A stretch of 64,000 nt of DNA from Nepenthes gracilis (lineage: Eukaryota; Streptophyta; Magnoliopsida; Caryophyllales; Nepenthaceae), in NCBI GenBank assembly GCA_033239525.1, contig BSYO01000023.1:13346158-13410157 (forward strand), given 5' to 3'. The notes under the pieces were generated by a model. That model did no database searches, was not told where the DNA came from, and saw only the letters and a list, made by a program, of their open reading frames with translations. The translations under genes were made by a program, and so were the position numbers. Below are positions 34,901-49,000 of the stretch, one piece after another; position 1 is the stretch's first letter; every line of letters starts with the position of its first letter.

Positions 34901-37900
34901 AGGAACTTTTCATGGGAGATCAAACTCATACAAGGCTCAGATGTAATAATACACAAAATATTAACACAAAAAAATGGAAAAGAATGTTCCTTAGAAGACC
35001 CTTCCCATTACGTGGAACCATTTTCCCTTAGTAAATAGACACCCTTTTGGTGTCTCTATTGATCAATTCTTCCAGTATTTGTTCAAAAAAGAAAATCCAT
35101 TCCATGTTTCACAAAAACCAGTGATACTCATACTATAGTTCACAGAAAGTAAACCTCTTCAACTGCTTTTACTCATTCATAAATCTGAGTTAGCTCCAAA
35201 ACCTTGAGTTGCATGATGCAGGCAGAAGAGATTCTTTGTCCTCAATATTGACCAAGTGTAACTCCTACTAAAGCCATAACTAGGAGAGTACTTCTACAAA
35301 GACAACTGAACTGTAGAAGAATCATGGAAACTTCCAACATATTTCATATATATATATATATGTTTCCCCAACAGCATGCAATCAGTAGCAAACCCAAGAC
35401 TGTCTTAGAAGTGTTGTAATAAAACTTGATAAGGGACATGAATCAATAGTATAATCCAGCAAAGATTGCTTAGCTAGGACAGCCTACTAAATTCAACAAA
35501 TTACAATAACTTCAGCAAGCCATATGTAGAAAAATTATCCAAAGCAATATTTCAAATGCATCAGATGAATAAGCTGTCAGAAGCACAACATATGGTCACT
35601 TAATTTGTAGGGTTTTTCTAAGTTATTACAAGAAATGGCACATCAAACTCCAGATGCTAGCACAAGGTGCATGCCTGCAACACATAAATCAATAAAGAGA
35701 ACCAAGCACGAAGAAAGATAGAGTTGTGAAGAAATTATTTGCAATTTGAGTATTTTCTCTATGAAAAATACAGATTGGAATTTGAAACTCAATCCACAAC
35801 GAATGGAAGAGGATTTATTTAATCGGACAGTATGAGGTCCGAACAAATGGAACCTCTGGGGCTTTCTATTAATTGTATCGAAAGGCCTCTTATATCTTTC
35901 CAATCTAAGGTCACTTTTGGTTTTTTATAATATAAATAGGTGACAGCATTGCCTAAATAATAAACACAGGTAATAAACAAGATAATACTAAAGATTCTAG
36001 ATATAAAATTTCTCAATTCTAACACAAGCAAAACAGGCAATTAGCAGCAGCATTATAAGATAATACAAAAGATTCTAGATACAAAATTTCTCAATTCTAA
36101 AACAAGCAAAACAGACAATTAGCAGAAGCATAATGTTTTTGGTCAACAGACAAAAGTGAATTGTTTGCATGAGGCAGCAAGCCCAGGCAGCAGAAAATCA
36201 TTCGTAAACTTTATTTCTTCTTGATTTACTGCCAAAGCAGCAGTACAATCAACAGGCATCATGCAATTTGGTGAAATTGTGACATAAAATAGCCAATGAG
36301 GTGGCAAGTCATAAGAACACAAATGCAATTGGACCATACATCAAGACATAATTAGTAAATGCATGTTAGAGCATACAGATTCAGCATGAATGAATCATGA
36401 CACTGCCCCAGATTCATCTACTTACGCAGGGTTTGAACCATCAACTGAAGTGACCCAGTCATCATGCACACAAGGATCTTCCTGCTTTCGGGGGAGAACA
36501 GCCTTTGTGTACTCTATTTCCAGTATTTTCTCCTGCAGTGAACCATGAGTATAGGAAATTAGGATAGAAAGGACAGGCACTAAAAATGAAGGGATAGCTC
36601 ATAGCAATTATGCTACAAACTAGTGCCTTTTGTTTGTGTAATGCACAGAACATAGATACAAAGGAAGCCTATCAAGGGAAAAATCCTGTTGGACATCTAG
36701 CAGATTATGCTTGCTATCAGTATCTACCCTAATGGCCACATTAGGAAACATAGTCAATGTTCTTGTAAACAGAATGTATAAAATAGAATTCTAATACGGA
36801 TGTGATAGCAAGTTGCTAGTTGTCACTCTTGACCTCCATGCCTCCAATATTCAATTGTTTCTACTTTTCGTTATATTGTATGATTAATGTTTTTTTCTGC
36901 AAATGCCTAGTAACACCGAGATTGCTTAGCTTAGAGCCTTGTGGGCTTAGTTGTTATACTATTTTGCTGAAGCTTGGCGAAGCATAGTTCTATATGAGGT
37001 AATTGTGATGCCATACTTGCCAATCTTTCATGACTCAAATTTTCTGGTTTGATGTCCGAATGAAAAGAGAGAACATAGAAATTGAACATATCCTAAGTGC
37101 AATATCATGGAGGAAAATCAGACTAAAAGGACATCTAGTGGACAATGGATATTATCATTAAAAGCACCTTCAATTATCATACTTCAAAGAGACAAAGGGA
37201 TTTTTCAAAAATCTTCAAATTGCACAGAATATCAATACATATAGAGGACACTATTTTGGAGGATATCTTTTGTTTCAGAGCTGCACACGAACGATTGTTC
37301 AATTATTTTTCTAGAGATCTCCCCTTTTCTACCCTGTTGTTGTTGGAGCAAAACAAGCCATACACGGTACGTCTCTCACTTCTGTTCATGTTTTATGTCA
37401 CTGAGCTACTTTCTGTGGGTAGAATAGAAGGGACGTAGGAAATCCTGTTTTCATAAGTTAACTATCATTGGTAATATTTCAATCAGTTTTTTTCTTGTTT
37501 TGCAAAAAATAAATAAGTAAATCTAAAATCAAAAACTGCACAATCTTCTAATTGACTCCATTTCACTCCTTTTGGGGAGAAATCCATTGGATGAAAATTA
37601 TCCTCCATTTTCCAAAACAAAGAAAACTAATATAAAATTTCACTTCATTTTACCATACTTCGCTTTTCCTTCAAAACAAACAAGGAAAAAAAAATATCAA
37701 ACATCAAACCCACAATATGTACGATTTCGAAACGAGTCATACCGCTGAAATCCCCTTAGCAATAAGGAACTCTTCGAGCGACATACGAACAAACTCGCCA
37801 TCAATTAGAAAGTCGAAAGGCTCGGGCTTCCAATCGGAACTCCCTATAAAAAATCAGATACGACATGAACAATTTGACCAACAAAAATGGTAAATTTCAT

Positions 37901-38180
37901 ATATTCATTTCTTACAACAGAACATGTGTAAATAAAAAATCAAATAGCTACTGAAATCAGCGCATGTGAACAAGGTCAGAAAAGAAAAGACGGACAGAGA
38001 CAGAGAGAACTGTGTACCGGCTTTGAGAAGATTGTTGACGATAGTAGAGAGGCCCAACCGAGTGAGGTTTGAGGGAATAGCAATGGCGGTGGTTGGAACT
38101 TTGAGTGGAGGCTGAAGGTTCGTTACGAAGCGGACCTGCACTCTCTTAACATTTTGTTCAATATCTCCATCCATGTCCAT
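28951..38180 (-). CDS. WDR12: WDR12/YTM1 ribosome biogenesis protein (NLE domain plus WD40 propeller), 11 exons
   Basis: Exons (minus): 38180-38018, 37843-37743, 36532-36426, 33367-33332, 33226-33141, 31946-31879, 31801-31661, 31568-31443, 30767-30624, 29468-29360, 29093-28951. Total 1224 nt, 407 aa, phase continuous at all junctions with GT/AG borders. Seen: an N-terminal NLE domain (about residues 10-80: VRFVTNLQPPLKVP, LIDGEFVR), the linker DDWVTSVDG, then WD repeats ending GLGRIWK, LRLWK, INLWQ, IRRWD, LRIWD and AMLWDLR. A basic KKRKK stretch near residue 263 may be nuclear-localising. Known: WDR12 forms the PeBoW complex with PES and BOP1 in the nucleolus and is needed for 27S pre-rRNA processing and 60S assembly; the NLE domain contacts the AAA+ ATPase Midasin/Rea1. 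Length is close to animal WDR12 (about 420 aa). Exon 7 uses the acceptor after TTCCTAAAAG; the next AG downstream would break the frame. Confidence 0.94.
29167..29330. mobile_element. Palindromic MITE in WDR12 intron 10
   Basis: Inverted arms start CATGTCC at 29181 and end GGACATG at 29314. Inside, AATTAGAAGTTAATTGGGT pairs with ACCCAACTTCTAATCC and GAATGATGAAGATT with AATCTTCATTC. It fills most of the 266-bp intron. Same family as the cluster at 28.3-28.9 kb. Confidence 0.7.
30362..30500. repeat. Imperfect inverted repeat, possible MITE, in WDR12 intron 9
   Basis: The ends read CTATGTTTGGATCT and (reverse complement of the right end) CTATTTGGACTCT, and inner arms both contain GGAAAC. About 140 bases. 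No convincing target-site duplication seen. Confidence 0.4.
35981..36136. repeat. 78-bp tandem duplication in WDR12 intron 3
   Basis: Two adjacent copies begin GATAATACTAAAGATTCTAG (35981) and GATAATACAAAAGATTCTAG (36059). They stay aligned through CAAAATTTCTCAATTCTAA and CAATTAGCAG with few differences. Confidence 0.8.
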
Positions 38181-40023
38181 GGCTTGTAGCCGATGGAAGA
38201 CACACACAGACAGGCGAACGGCCGGAGAAGACGAAATTCAGAGGAGGGAAACCTTAGGTTATCAATTCAGCCTTCGTTCAGGCAATGAAGCGCTTCCTAT
38301 CACATCCTGGCCGTTGATTTTTTGACGACGAAATAATCATCTAATTTTTTCAAAAAATATGAAATAAAAATCATTAGTTCTTTAATCCAACGGTCCAGAT
38401 TTGTAAGGAAGAGACTCCCCTCCCCTCGCTCGAAAGCAGTCAAATCCGTTAGCCTTTGTACATATTTAAATTTATTTTTCTCACCTCTTAATATTTAGTC
38501 TAACGATTATTATTTTATTTTTAAAAAACTTAAAAATAAAACAATATATTTGATACGTTTTATTATATCAGATTATCGCATAAATTAAAAAATTGAATTA
38601 TTTCTTTTGATGATCCGAATAGCAACAAATTCAATTTTTATAACTATAAATTTTTTTATTACAGATCACAATAAATTAAATAAAAAATAAGAGGTATATG
38701 AAATTTATTTTCTAATATATTCTCCGACATTCAAATCAATATCCTTATAAAAAGATAGAATAATATATAGAGAAAATAAATATTATAATTGAAAAAAAGA
38801 TGAAAATGAATATGAATCGAGAGAACATAGTTATACTCAGATTTACTCATTCATTGATTATCTTTTGTTTGTGGATCTCTTCTCCTCATCTTTGATTTAA
38901 GAAGAGTTAAATTTATAGTCGAATTTCTAATCATCTAGTCAATTCTAATACCATTGCATATATTAAATGATGTTTTTAGATCGCTATTTGAAGGCATTAC
39001 TCTTAAAATGTAATCATTATTTAAATTAATAAAAATTATTTAACTATTAATATGGAAACCATTTTAACCGTTTTTTAATCTAATCATTTATTATGGCATT
39101 ATTATCTCTCGGTCCATAATAACCATACGTTAGGATTGAATGTCCCATTTAATTCATTGTAGAACCATTACTCAGTTGACCCATTCAGTTTAATGCCTCC
39201 TTGTTTAGACCATTGACACTTAAACTTTGCTCTGTTTTAACTAAGGCCAATTTATTTTATATCACGTCTAACAATATTTATATATTTTTTATTAATTGTT
39301 TATTATATAACTATTTAACACTTTAATATTAATTTTTTTCCAAAAAAATTATTTTATATATTTTAAAAATTATATAATAATGAATATTCCTGATTAAAAA
39401 AGGACAACTCGCTGAAGCTTCTATTATCCATGAGATTTAAGAATAATTAAATTATTATCAAATTTATTATCCATGATTTTATTTTATATTATATAATTAC
39501 TTTGGTTCAGATTTTATTTTTCCCCAAAAATTTGAAGTCGTGACAGCTTGTTAGCTCAAGAAAATGCCTTATATAAATTCAGTCCATATTAAAATATGAT
39601 AAATCTATTTTATAGTTATAATCATTTAAATTATGAGATAAAATCCTAACCATTAAAAATATAAAAAATTAATTACAAAATAGAAAGACCATTGATACAA
39701 TTGGGAGCCAGGCTTGAATAATCTTGGGATGACTTGGATGGTATTCATTAATACACAAATTTCCCCTTCCTTCCTCAAATAAAAGAGAACTTATGATGAG
39801 AAATTATCTAAACACGCTCTTTAGCTGCCTTTAAAACACCTTAGAGTAATACATATTTATCCATCTATTCTTATATAGTCTGTGAGTGTGTATGGATGGA
39901 TGAGATGTTAAGTTATCGATGGTATTTTAAAAGTAACTAAAGAGTGTCTCCAAATAACACAACTTATGTGTACGACGTAATAAATGCAATCATATAAACC
40001 CTAAACACTGTAATAGAGATAGC
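38181..40023. other. Intergenic region: WDR12 promoter side and CRK 3' side
   Basis: 1.84 kb between two minus-strand genes. The first about 200 bases upstream of the WDR12 ATG are GC-richer and probably hold its 5' UTR and core promoter. The CRK 3' UTR probably occupies the last few hundred bases. The AT-rich middle shows nothing recognisable. Confidence 0.55.
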
Positions 40024-43000
40024 CTATCGACGTCTCGTTTTTGTGCTACGAATAGTCACCCCATGCAAGAATTTAGCATACCCTAGTAAACTTAGCTTTC
40101 CGTCGGAGCTTCGAATCCATTCGTTGAGAATCGAATAAGCCGTAGCACCCAAATTCAATTCCTGCATTCGGGATTTGAAGTATCGAAAATCAAAATGCAA
40201 TTTTGAAAAAAAAGAAAAAAGAAAATGACAAGGAAAATTCACTGATTTTGAATGCCATGAACATGGGTACCCTTGCAAGCTCCTCTACGGTGACAACTCG
40301 GTTCCCTTCCTGTTCAAAATACCCAAAAGCAGTGGTGGCGATCTGCTCCCAACCTTGAAGAGCCTCCAATTGATGCGTGCTGATAGCAGCTGCACAGAAC
40401 TCTTCGAAGTCCATTTTCCTATAAGAAAGCGAAGCCATCTGACACGAAACCGTTTGAACAAGTTAGAATGTTTGGTTATTGAAAGGAAATAAAATAAGTA
40501 TGGAATAAAAGGTGAGAATAAATCCTACATTTGGAAATAAAGTAGGAATCACCACCACAGTAGGTAGATGAGGGGTGGGGGATGACAACAGAGGAATGGT
40601 GGGGTATCGGCGGCCAACGGGGGTCACCAGAGTTGGGCCGGCAGTGGGGTTGGTGGAGGTGGGCTGACGCAGGCAAGGGTGGCCTGAAGTGGGCTGAAAC
40701 TGCAGATGGCCGAGATTGAGGTGACAAAGAACGGTTGAGGTGGGGGCTGGAGGGATTTACTCCCATACAGCATTAGTTAAACAAGATAATGAAAGGAAGA
40801 GGACATTCGCAATAATTATTCTCACCTAATTCCTCACAAACAAGCATATTGTTATGGATAAGGAATTGAACGACCCTTCATGATGATGAAAGGCATCATA
40901 AAATGGATAATCAAAACGCCAAGGCAGAAACAGAGGAGAAGATCCAATTAAACAAAACAGACGATTGTCTTAATTTAGATATTTCAAAAACAAAATGCTA
41001 TAAGCAATTATTAAGCATATAATTCTTTAATACTATATCATTCTCCACAGAAGAATAACATCATTCAATAGTTCAAGAACTGCCAATCACCACAACCTAA
41101 TAAACTATAGGAGCATTTCAAAACCTGATTATGCAAAATCTCATTACTTAATGAATTATCGGATTATAAAAAAAATGATTTAACAAAAAACAAAAGTCGT
41201 ATAGAAGAAAGAAATACCGAATCTAGAATGTCGGGAACTTTGGACTCCTTCATTGCCTCTGTGGCATTACGCGCAAGAGCCTGTGTAATAAAACATTTAA
41301 CCATGACTTGCACAAGGAAAAATAAACTTCATAACGAATAAAATGAACCCTAGAACGAAGAGAAAATCTCCCCTCCTTTGACTCCACCATGAGGAGCCCC
41401 AACGTACAGGGGAAAGATAAAAAAAAGCAGGAAAAAAAGAAAAGTCAAACGAGTTAAAAAGGAAAAAAAAAAAAAAAAAGCTATGAACAAAGTTTAATTC
41501 CCCTCCTGAATGCCTAAATTATGCAATTCCTGTCTTACATGGATATTACGACCTCTTGAATTCAAAGAAAACCAAAAGAAAACAGGTGAAATCACCGATT
41601 GGAAGTTCTCAACTGAAACACGTCCATCTCTATTTGGTTCCAGGAGCATGAACTGCGCTCTTAGGTATACCAGTTCATCCTCTGTCAAAGCTTTTGAGAG
41701 AGCCTACAGCCATTGGGGGAAAAAACCCAAGAAAATTTAAAAATTTAAAAAGAAGGCACAGATAAAATCAAACAAAAGTAGTCAAAATCAAACAGTTCTA
41801 CTTTAACACACAGTTTCATTCGCAAAAAGCATTAGATGGGGACCCTGAATTCCAATTTCTTATATCTAAGAAAAGAAACAATATCACAAACTGACAGAAA
41901 GAAGGCTTGGAGCAAACCAAATAGAGCATTCACGATCCATTGAAAATGAGGTTTCAAACAGCATGCTATAGTTAGCAAACAACACCCTTTAAGGATTAGT
42001 ATTCAAATCAAGTGATGGGTAGTAAACCCTGCCTTTGGTGCCCGTCATTAGCATTTTATTAAATTCAAGCTTCTTGCCGTACTTAATATCGAAAAAGCCC
42101 TTGATTCCCATGAAACTATTAGCATGCTTCTTGTTATCCTTTGGACTTCACATTCCAAAACATTAGGCCCACACAATGTTGAGTTTTGTCATAACATTAG
42201 GATATTTTTATTTATCTTATGAGTAACAATAAATGCTTGGATTATTTGAATTAACATTTAGTTATTTACTTTCAGTGTTATTTTCAATCTAAATATTATT
42301 GATGATACTTATTTTTTTAGTAATTATTGATTTCTGTAAATGGATTATTAATCATCGTTGACGATAGTATATTCCTCTTCTTAGCGTGTAAGGAGGTCCA
42401 TTTAAATTCTTTTTTGATTAAGCTAACACGTAGCAAAAAGGCGGAGATCACTTGAGTTAAGAATGCTGAATTGGATATAGTGTAAGAACTATAGTGGGCA
42501 TAAACTACCTCGGATACCCTGCATAAGGAGGAGAGAGCTCAATGAACCTGAGGATTTCATTGAGCCACCTTAACTCCTTGGTCCCCATGCAAACATAAAG
42601 TCTCTTATCCATTAAGATCATGCATCATGGTTGAGATCTAAAGAGCATCTGGGCAAAAATACGAGCAGCTGTTTATGCTGCGATATTGACTTCATGCCCT
42701 CAAATTCTTCTATCGGGTAGAGATGCTTCCATAGCTATCACAAGTAGACGGCATTTGGATGACAAACAGTTTGATTCCTTCTTTTAAAGAACTTCATATT
42801 TTTAAAAAAAAAAAACCCTTCAATAAAAGTAGCTAACGCATGAATGCAGATATAGGCATTAGAGGAAAAGCATAATCCAATATGTGTGGTATGGTTCACC
42901 AAATAACAAACATAACTGCCATTAAATCAGGACTTGGAGAACACACAATAATTTGAACCAGGTCCTTGTCATAAAAATGCTATAAGGGATTACATAAATT

Positions 43001-46000
43001 AGGAATGCAAAATAATTTTAATAAGATAAGATAAACAAGAAAGCTGAGAGCATTTGAACAACGTAACAGCAAGAAGTAACACTAATGCAATTCTAACTAC
43101 AAAGCAGTCAGCCAAAAAGATATACGACTAAATCAAAGTTGGGTCACCCTTATGAAAAATCATAAGAAATAACGGTGAAAACATGCCTAAAAGCAAGAAG
43201 ACCAATACCTTTAATGCTGCCCTTTTAAGAGGAGTAGCGTGAAGGTAGGATTTCACTAATTTGTAGACCAATATGTCCAAAGGAACAGGAATATTTTCAT
43301 TATGCAACCATGGATGAGCTGCAAGAAGATGAAGGCATTTGTTAGTTCACCAAAAATATCTCCGAACAAGGACGAATAATGAATAATAACAGGAAATTGA
43401 GGGGTTGAGTCGCTTTAACTGCCAGCAATACCACATGCAAACAAAACCTTGGATCAATTGTATGACTCATCAAAGCCAGGTTTCACAAAATTGAAGAATC
43501 TCAGTGCCAAATTTAGAAGACATGAACCTTCTTCATGGTGTTAGCATTGTGAAGAGTTGACAGCTCTAAATTAATCTTTTTTGTTGAAATTAAACCTGTG
43601 ATACAATTCCTGCTGACAAATCCATGACATCTACTATGTCTAAATGGAGTTTTGCATTTCCACTACCATGAGAGCAATCAAACAAGCAATCTACTTGAGA
43701 AACTCAAAAAAATCAAGTTCGTGAGTAACAAAGATCAAGTTCAGATAAAGATAGCTGATGAAAATTTTCTTTTAAAAATATTTGAATTCCTATATTCACG
43801 TTCTAGTAATGAATGGTCAAATGAATAAGAACACTAACCCAGAGCTTGGGCTGCGGTCATCCTTTTCCTGTAGTCCTTGTTCAGCAGCCTTTTCACAAAA
43901 TCTTTGGCTTCTTGAGACACTGAAGGCCAAGGCAAATCGTCAAAGCAGGGATCAGCTCTTAGCACCTCTCGAAAAATTCCTGATTCCGTTCGTGCCCAAA
44001 AAGGCCGGCTTCCACATAACAAGACATATGTGATAACACCAATACTCCAAATATCTGCTTCAAGACTATAAGATCTATGAAGTACTTCTGGTGCAACATA
44101 ATAAGCACTTCCAACAATATCATTCAATCTTTCATCTGCAAAACATATAAATGCACAATGGGAGGTGAAAAAGGAACAATAAGAGCTACAAACGCAAAAT
44201 CAAGGCCATCAAAGAAACAAAATTAGTAGCCTGGTGAATAGTTGTATTATATTGAAGTAATATTTATTTTATTTGACTAATTTGTCATGGAACTCTTAAG
44301 GTAACAAAAAATTGTCCCAAAAAAGGAAAGAAAACAAAGAGAGGATGAGAGGAAAATATGATGTTCACTCATGCAGTGGAGAATCAGTGACTGCATGAAC
44401 TCAACGATCAGGTAGCATATTACACATACAATTGCCACCCATTCCCCCTCTTTCCTCTCTCCTAATTTCTGGGCAACAGAGGTCCAGTAGGTAACTGATT
44501 TAGATGTTCCATTTTTTCACTATAAATCAGTATTGTTTAGCTTGAAACAACATAATTGTACTCTTAACACATTTATATCCAATTTCTCAATTTTAAGAAG
44601 CAAAAGCAAAAACAATAACAAAATAAAAGTTATACCACGAATTCATAAAGGTAAAACCATAAAGTAAACATATTAAATTTAATACAGATAAATATAATAA
44701 AAAGAAAGAAGTGAGGCTGGTATAAAGTCCTTTTTGAGCACCGACATGAAAGAGAGAAAGAAGAGGAAGAAGAAGAGAAAGAAAAGAAAGAAGATGAAGA
44801 TTTATTTATCCGTTTGGGTTATGAATTGTGTTTCATTTTTCACCAATCCTAAATATGTTGTTCTTGTTGGTAAGAAGAATATTTTACCAATTATTTTCTT
44901 CTCATTTTCTCTTATATTTTTTATTAGTTGGATTTTTCATTACAATGTGTTATATCCTTATATTGTTAAATATTTTTATAACCAAACTCACCATACAGTA
45001 GATATTTTTTAGATAATAGTCCCATGGTTTTTTTCCTCATTCTCTATGAAATTTTTTGCGTAAAATATTGTGCCTCATTATTGTGATTATTGTCTTACTG
45101 TTGTTTGTTATCGTATTACCTCCTCATGGATTCAAATAAAGGGTTTGAAAATGATACTTACAGAGATTAGTTCTTGATCTGGTGAAAAAGTTTTGGTTAC
45201 TAGAACACAAGAAATTCTTGTAGTATTTCAATCATATTCCAATGACTCAATTTGATGTGTAGGTCTTTGCTGTTTAGGTTCCTTTATAGGATGAAAACAG
45301 GTTCTTTATTCATACTTGGAAAAAAGGGGGAAAAGAAAGCAAATATATTTTTTGCTCAGTTGCCCATACTCACATGCCACTCAACTTAAGCAACAAAACC
45401 AATAGGGTGAACACATTGACCATTCAAATAAACCTTTAACAAGGGGAGAGTGAGGACAAACAAATGCAGTTTCAGTTTAGACTAGAACTATCTTGCCTTA
45501 GACTACTTCGTATTATACACATATTTTCTTTTATAGATAAATTTATTCTATGTGTCTAATTTCTTCTATTATGAATGAATCTGAGCGAATTTTGTCCTTG
45601 AAACATATCTCAGAGTGATTCCAATACTACCTCCCTCATACGAATTCCATAACATCTCATCAATTATCCATGTTCCAATCAAGATCCTAGGAACCCCCTG
45701 CTATCTGAATATAAGCATACATGCAGACTAATAAATATAGACTTATACCCAACATAATAAGGGCTAACTTCAGCACAGGAAACCTAAAAACCCACTTCTC
45801 AGGTCAGATTGTTAATTTGCTCAACCACCTGATTTCTAGTCCTATATCATCTAAGTTGAAGCATCGACCAGATGCCCAAGTAAATCCTTTTGCTCTCACT
45901 CATTCCACCCCCCACCCCCAAAAAAGGCTACCCCCTTCTTTATTTGCTTGCAGACTACTCACATCATGTCAAGTGGGAATATCAAAATGACCTAAATCTA

Positions 46001-49000
46001 ATAGGCTAAGAAAAGGATTATTGGTCTGTGACCAGTTCCAATAGGCACCATCATTATAAAGAGTAGCTAGCAGCCAAATATAGCAGCTCCTGAGCATATC
46101 AGGCGATGACACCAGAGAGTCTCAATTTTGGGCTAAGCCATGGACAGGTACGTGCTAATTGAAATATTAAAGACAAACAACTAAATTAGCCAAAAAGCTC
46201 CATGGTTTCTAGCACTTCTTGCCTAAACTTGGGTTGATAAACTTCACAAGATGAATACCGCTCCTCTTAGCAAATATGGACAACTATAGAACAGATAGAA
46301 ACATTAGAAGGGACTTGGAAACCCCTTATTTGTTGAATCATTCTATTCTCCCCATAGAATCAGGATCATTTATTTACTAGCCATATTTAATACAATCTAT
46401 CATCGAACTTGTGACCATATAACTACAAATTGTTGGGACCCGGATCGCTTATTTGAACAGCAATGAAACAATCAACAATTCACGACAAGCACACAACAAT
46501 CACCAATAATAAAATAAGACGTAATTTTTACATAAAAAACCCTCTTAAGAATGAAAGGAAAAAACCAGGGAACGATACGTCCAAAATATCTCCACTATAT
46601 AATAGTTTGGTTACACAAACCTTAACAAAATATAAGGACTCAATACCTTGTAATCAATAAGCCCAACAGTTGAAAATACAATACGAAAAAGAGAAGATAT
46701 GACCAGTAAAATACTCCTTTTTACTTTAAGAACAATGTATCCAATGACGATGGAGACTGAAACACGATTTAAAACTTGCTTGGGTGCTTGAATCTTCCTC
46801 TTCTCCTTTTTATCTCTCTTTTCTCTTCTTTTTCTCTCACAGTCGATGCTCCTTAGGTTTGGAAATTGCAAGTGAACCCTAAAAATATATCAACGTGTTT
46901 TTATACTACAAGCCACGCTTGAACGCCCATTAGGTGCCATGGTAAATAGCGCCTCAGGCCTCCCTTGGGCATGCCTTGAGCGTGCGCCCACGATATTCGG
47001 CACCTTGGGCACCACTCAAGCGTGCCTTGAGCCCCTGCCCACAGTATTCAGCACCTCGAGCGTCACTTGAGTGTGCCTCGAGCATTCTCCCTCTGGAATT
47101 GGTACACGCGTGAAACATCACAATCCTCTGTATCAGTATAGAAATCGTGTATCCTCGTCCAAACCACCAAACGGCATGTCAAATGTGCACGGGCTCAAAA
47201 GAGAATGACTTATAACCCAACACAAATGTCATGCATCAAACTCAAAAGGCAAGGCAGCCTACTCGTGGAATCATCATGGAAACTCAAAATCCCCTCAAGG
47301 AGAAGGATATTTGCATTAAGGAGTTAAATAAGAAGAGCTAGAAAAAAAAAACAGATTATAAATCATCTGATGTGTCAGTTGTTACCTGTCCTAACAAAGT
47401 CAGAGAGACCGAAATCAATAAGCTTCATGTCAGCGTTTTCATTTCTAGAGGTAAAGAGGAAATTCTGTAACAAAAGGAAAAGGTATCAACAAAGAAAATT
47501 GTTAGAGGATTGAATTAACAAATACACACAAATACATACCTTAGAAAAACATCAAATTAAATGTCAGCAATCAGAAAATTCAAGTTTAACAAAAAATCAA
47601 ATATCCACCATTAGGTAAGCTCAAGTTGTAACCTCAGGCTTCAGGTCACGGTGCACAACACCTTGAAGATGACAGAATGCTATAACGCTTAAAATCTGCA
47701 CAACAATAGCCTTTGCATCTTCTTCCGCATATCTTCCACCTCTGGAAGGACTAGCATTATGCATTTCAAGTGGATATATAAGGGAAAAAAAAATTAAGAG
47801 GACTGCAAAATACGTAACCTTGACAAAATTCTGTCCAGCAATTCCCCGCCTTCACACAATCTGATATGACAAATAAGACAACCATGTTCAGAAAACAATG
47901 GAAGCAGCAGTATAGAACTCTTATGATGTTATATCTGATACTCAAATGTTCAAGTTTGAAACTTGAGCCATAGGCATGCTCTTGTCAGTTAGATACACAT
48001 ACTGGAGTAACTGATGATTAATAAATTGAACAAATCATCCAGAATGAAAATAATAATAATAATAATAATAAAATAAATCTAACAATGATAATCTGAAGGG
48101 TCAGTAAAAAGATATTAAAAAAAAACAATTCCCATGCCCCAGATATATGAAATTCAGAAACACTCTAATTTAACCTCTAATATTCCCTTGAGTCGTATGA
48201 CTAATTTTCAGGGACTACCTGTGATGGGTTTAGTATACCCGGCCCAGGAAAAGAAACCGCTCAACCGCTTCGTCTTATCCACGGGCGGTTATCACGGGTG
48301 GTTATCACCGGCGGTTATCAATGGATAAGGATGATCACCCTCTAATTTTATAAATATCCTCATCCCAACGGAGGAGAGAAGAGGGAAAGGAGAAATGGGC
48401 CAGCCTGGCACGGAAGGATTCACCCTCTAGAAGACCCCTCTTTCTAAGGGTCTCTCCCTTCATTTAGGAGACCTACCTTCTATACCTCTAAGCCACCCTT
48501 CTTCCAGGCGCATCCGACGCTTAATCCATCACTACATGCATCTACACATCCTCTTTACATCTTTCTATTCTCTTAGAAAGATTTCTGACTTGAGCATCGA
48601 ATGATATACAGTGAGAGCAATTCCTGCCGTCCTATGATATCTCATTTTTAGTTGTGTTACGCAGGGTTCAGGTTCGAGGCTATGGAGATCAGATCCGGAT
48701 TAGATCGACCCAACGTGAAGACCCGATTCGCGGCCCCCTAATCCGTAGGATAATCCGAATTCGTGGAACGCAACATTAGCGCCGTCTATGGGAACGACTG
48801 AAAAGTTAACCACCAAAAAATAGCGAAACAGACACATTCTTCAGCCAGCTCTTCGGCAAGAGAAATCTCCTCCCTTGGTGACCGCTTCCTGGTGATGCTC
48901 ACTCTACCCTTGGCATGCTTAAACGGCTGGGGGCTTCCTCTCTAACTCCCAAACTCTAGTAGCCAAGAGAAAGGGAATCGGAAAAAATACCACACGGTTA

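Noticed and set aside
40476..40766. 96-codon Pro/Ser/His-rich ORF on the minus strand
   Set aside because: It sits in CRK intron 9 within a GC-rich insert; composition explains the open frame.
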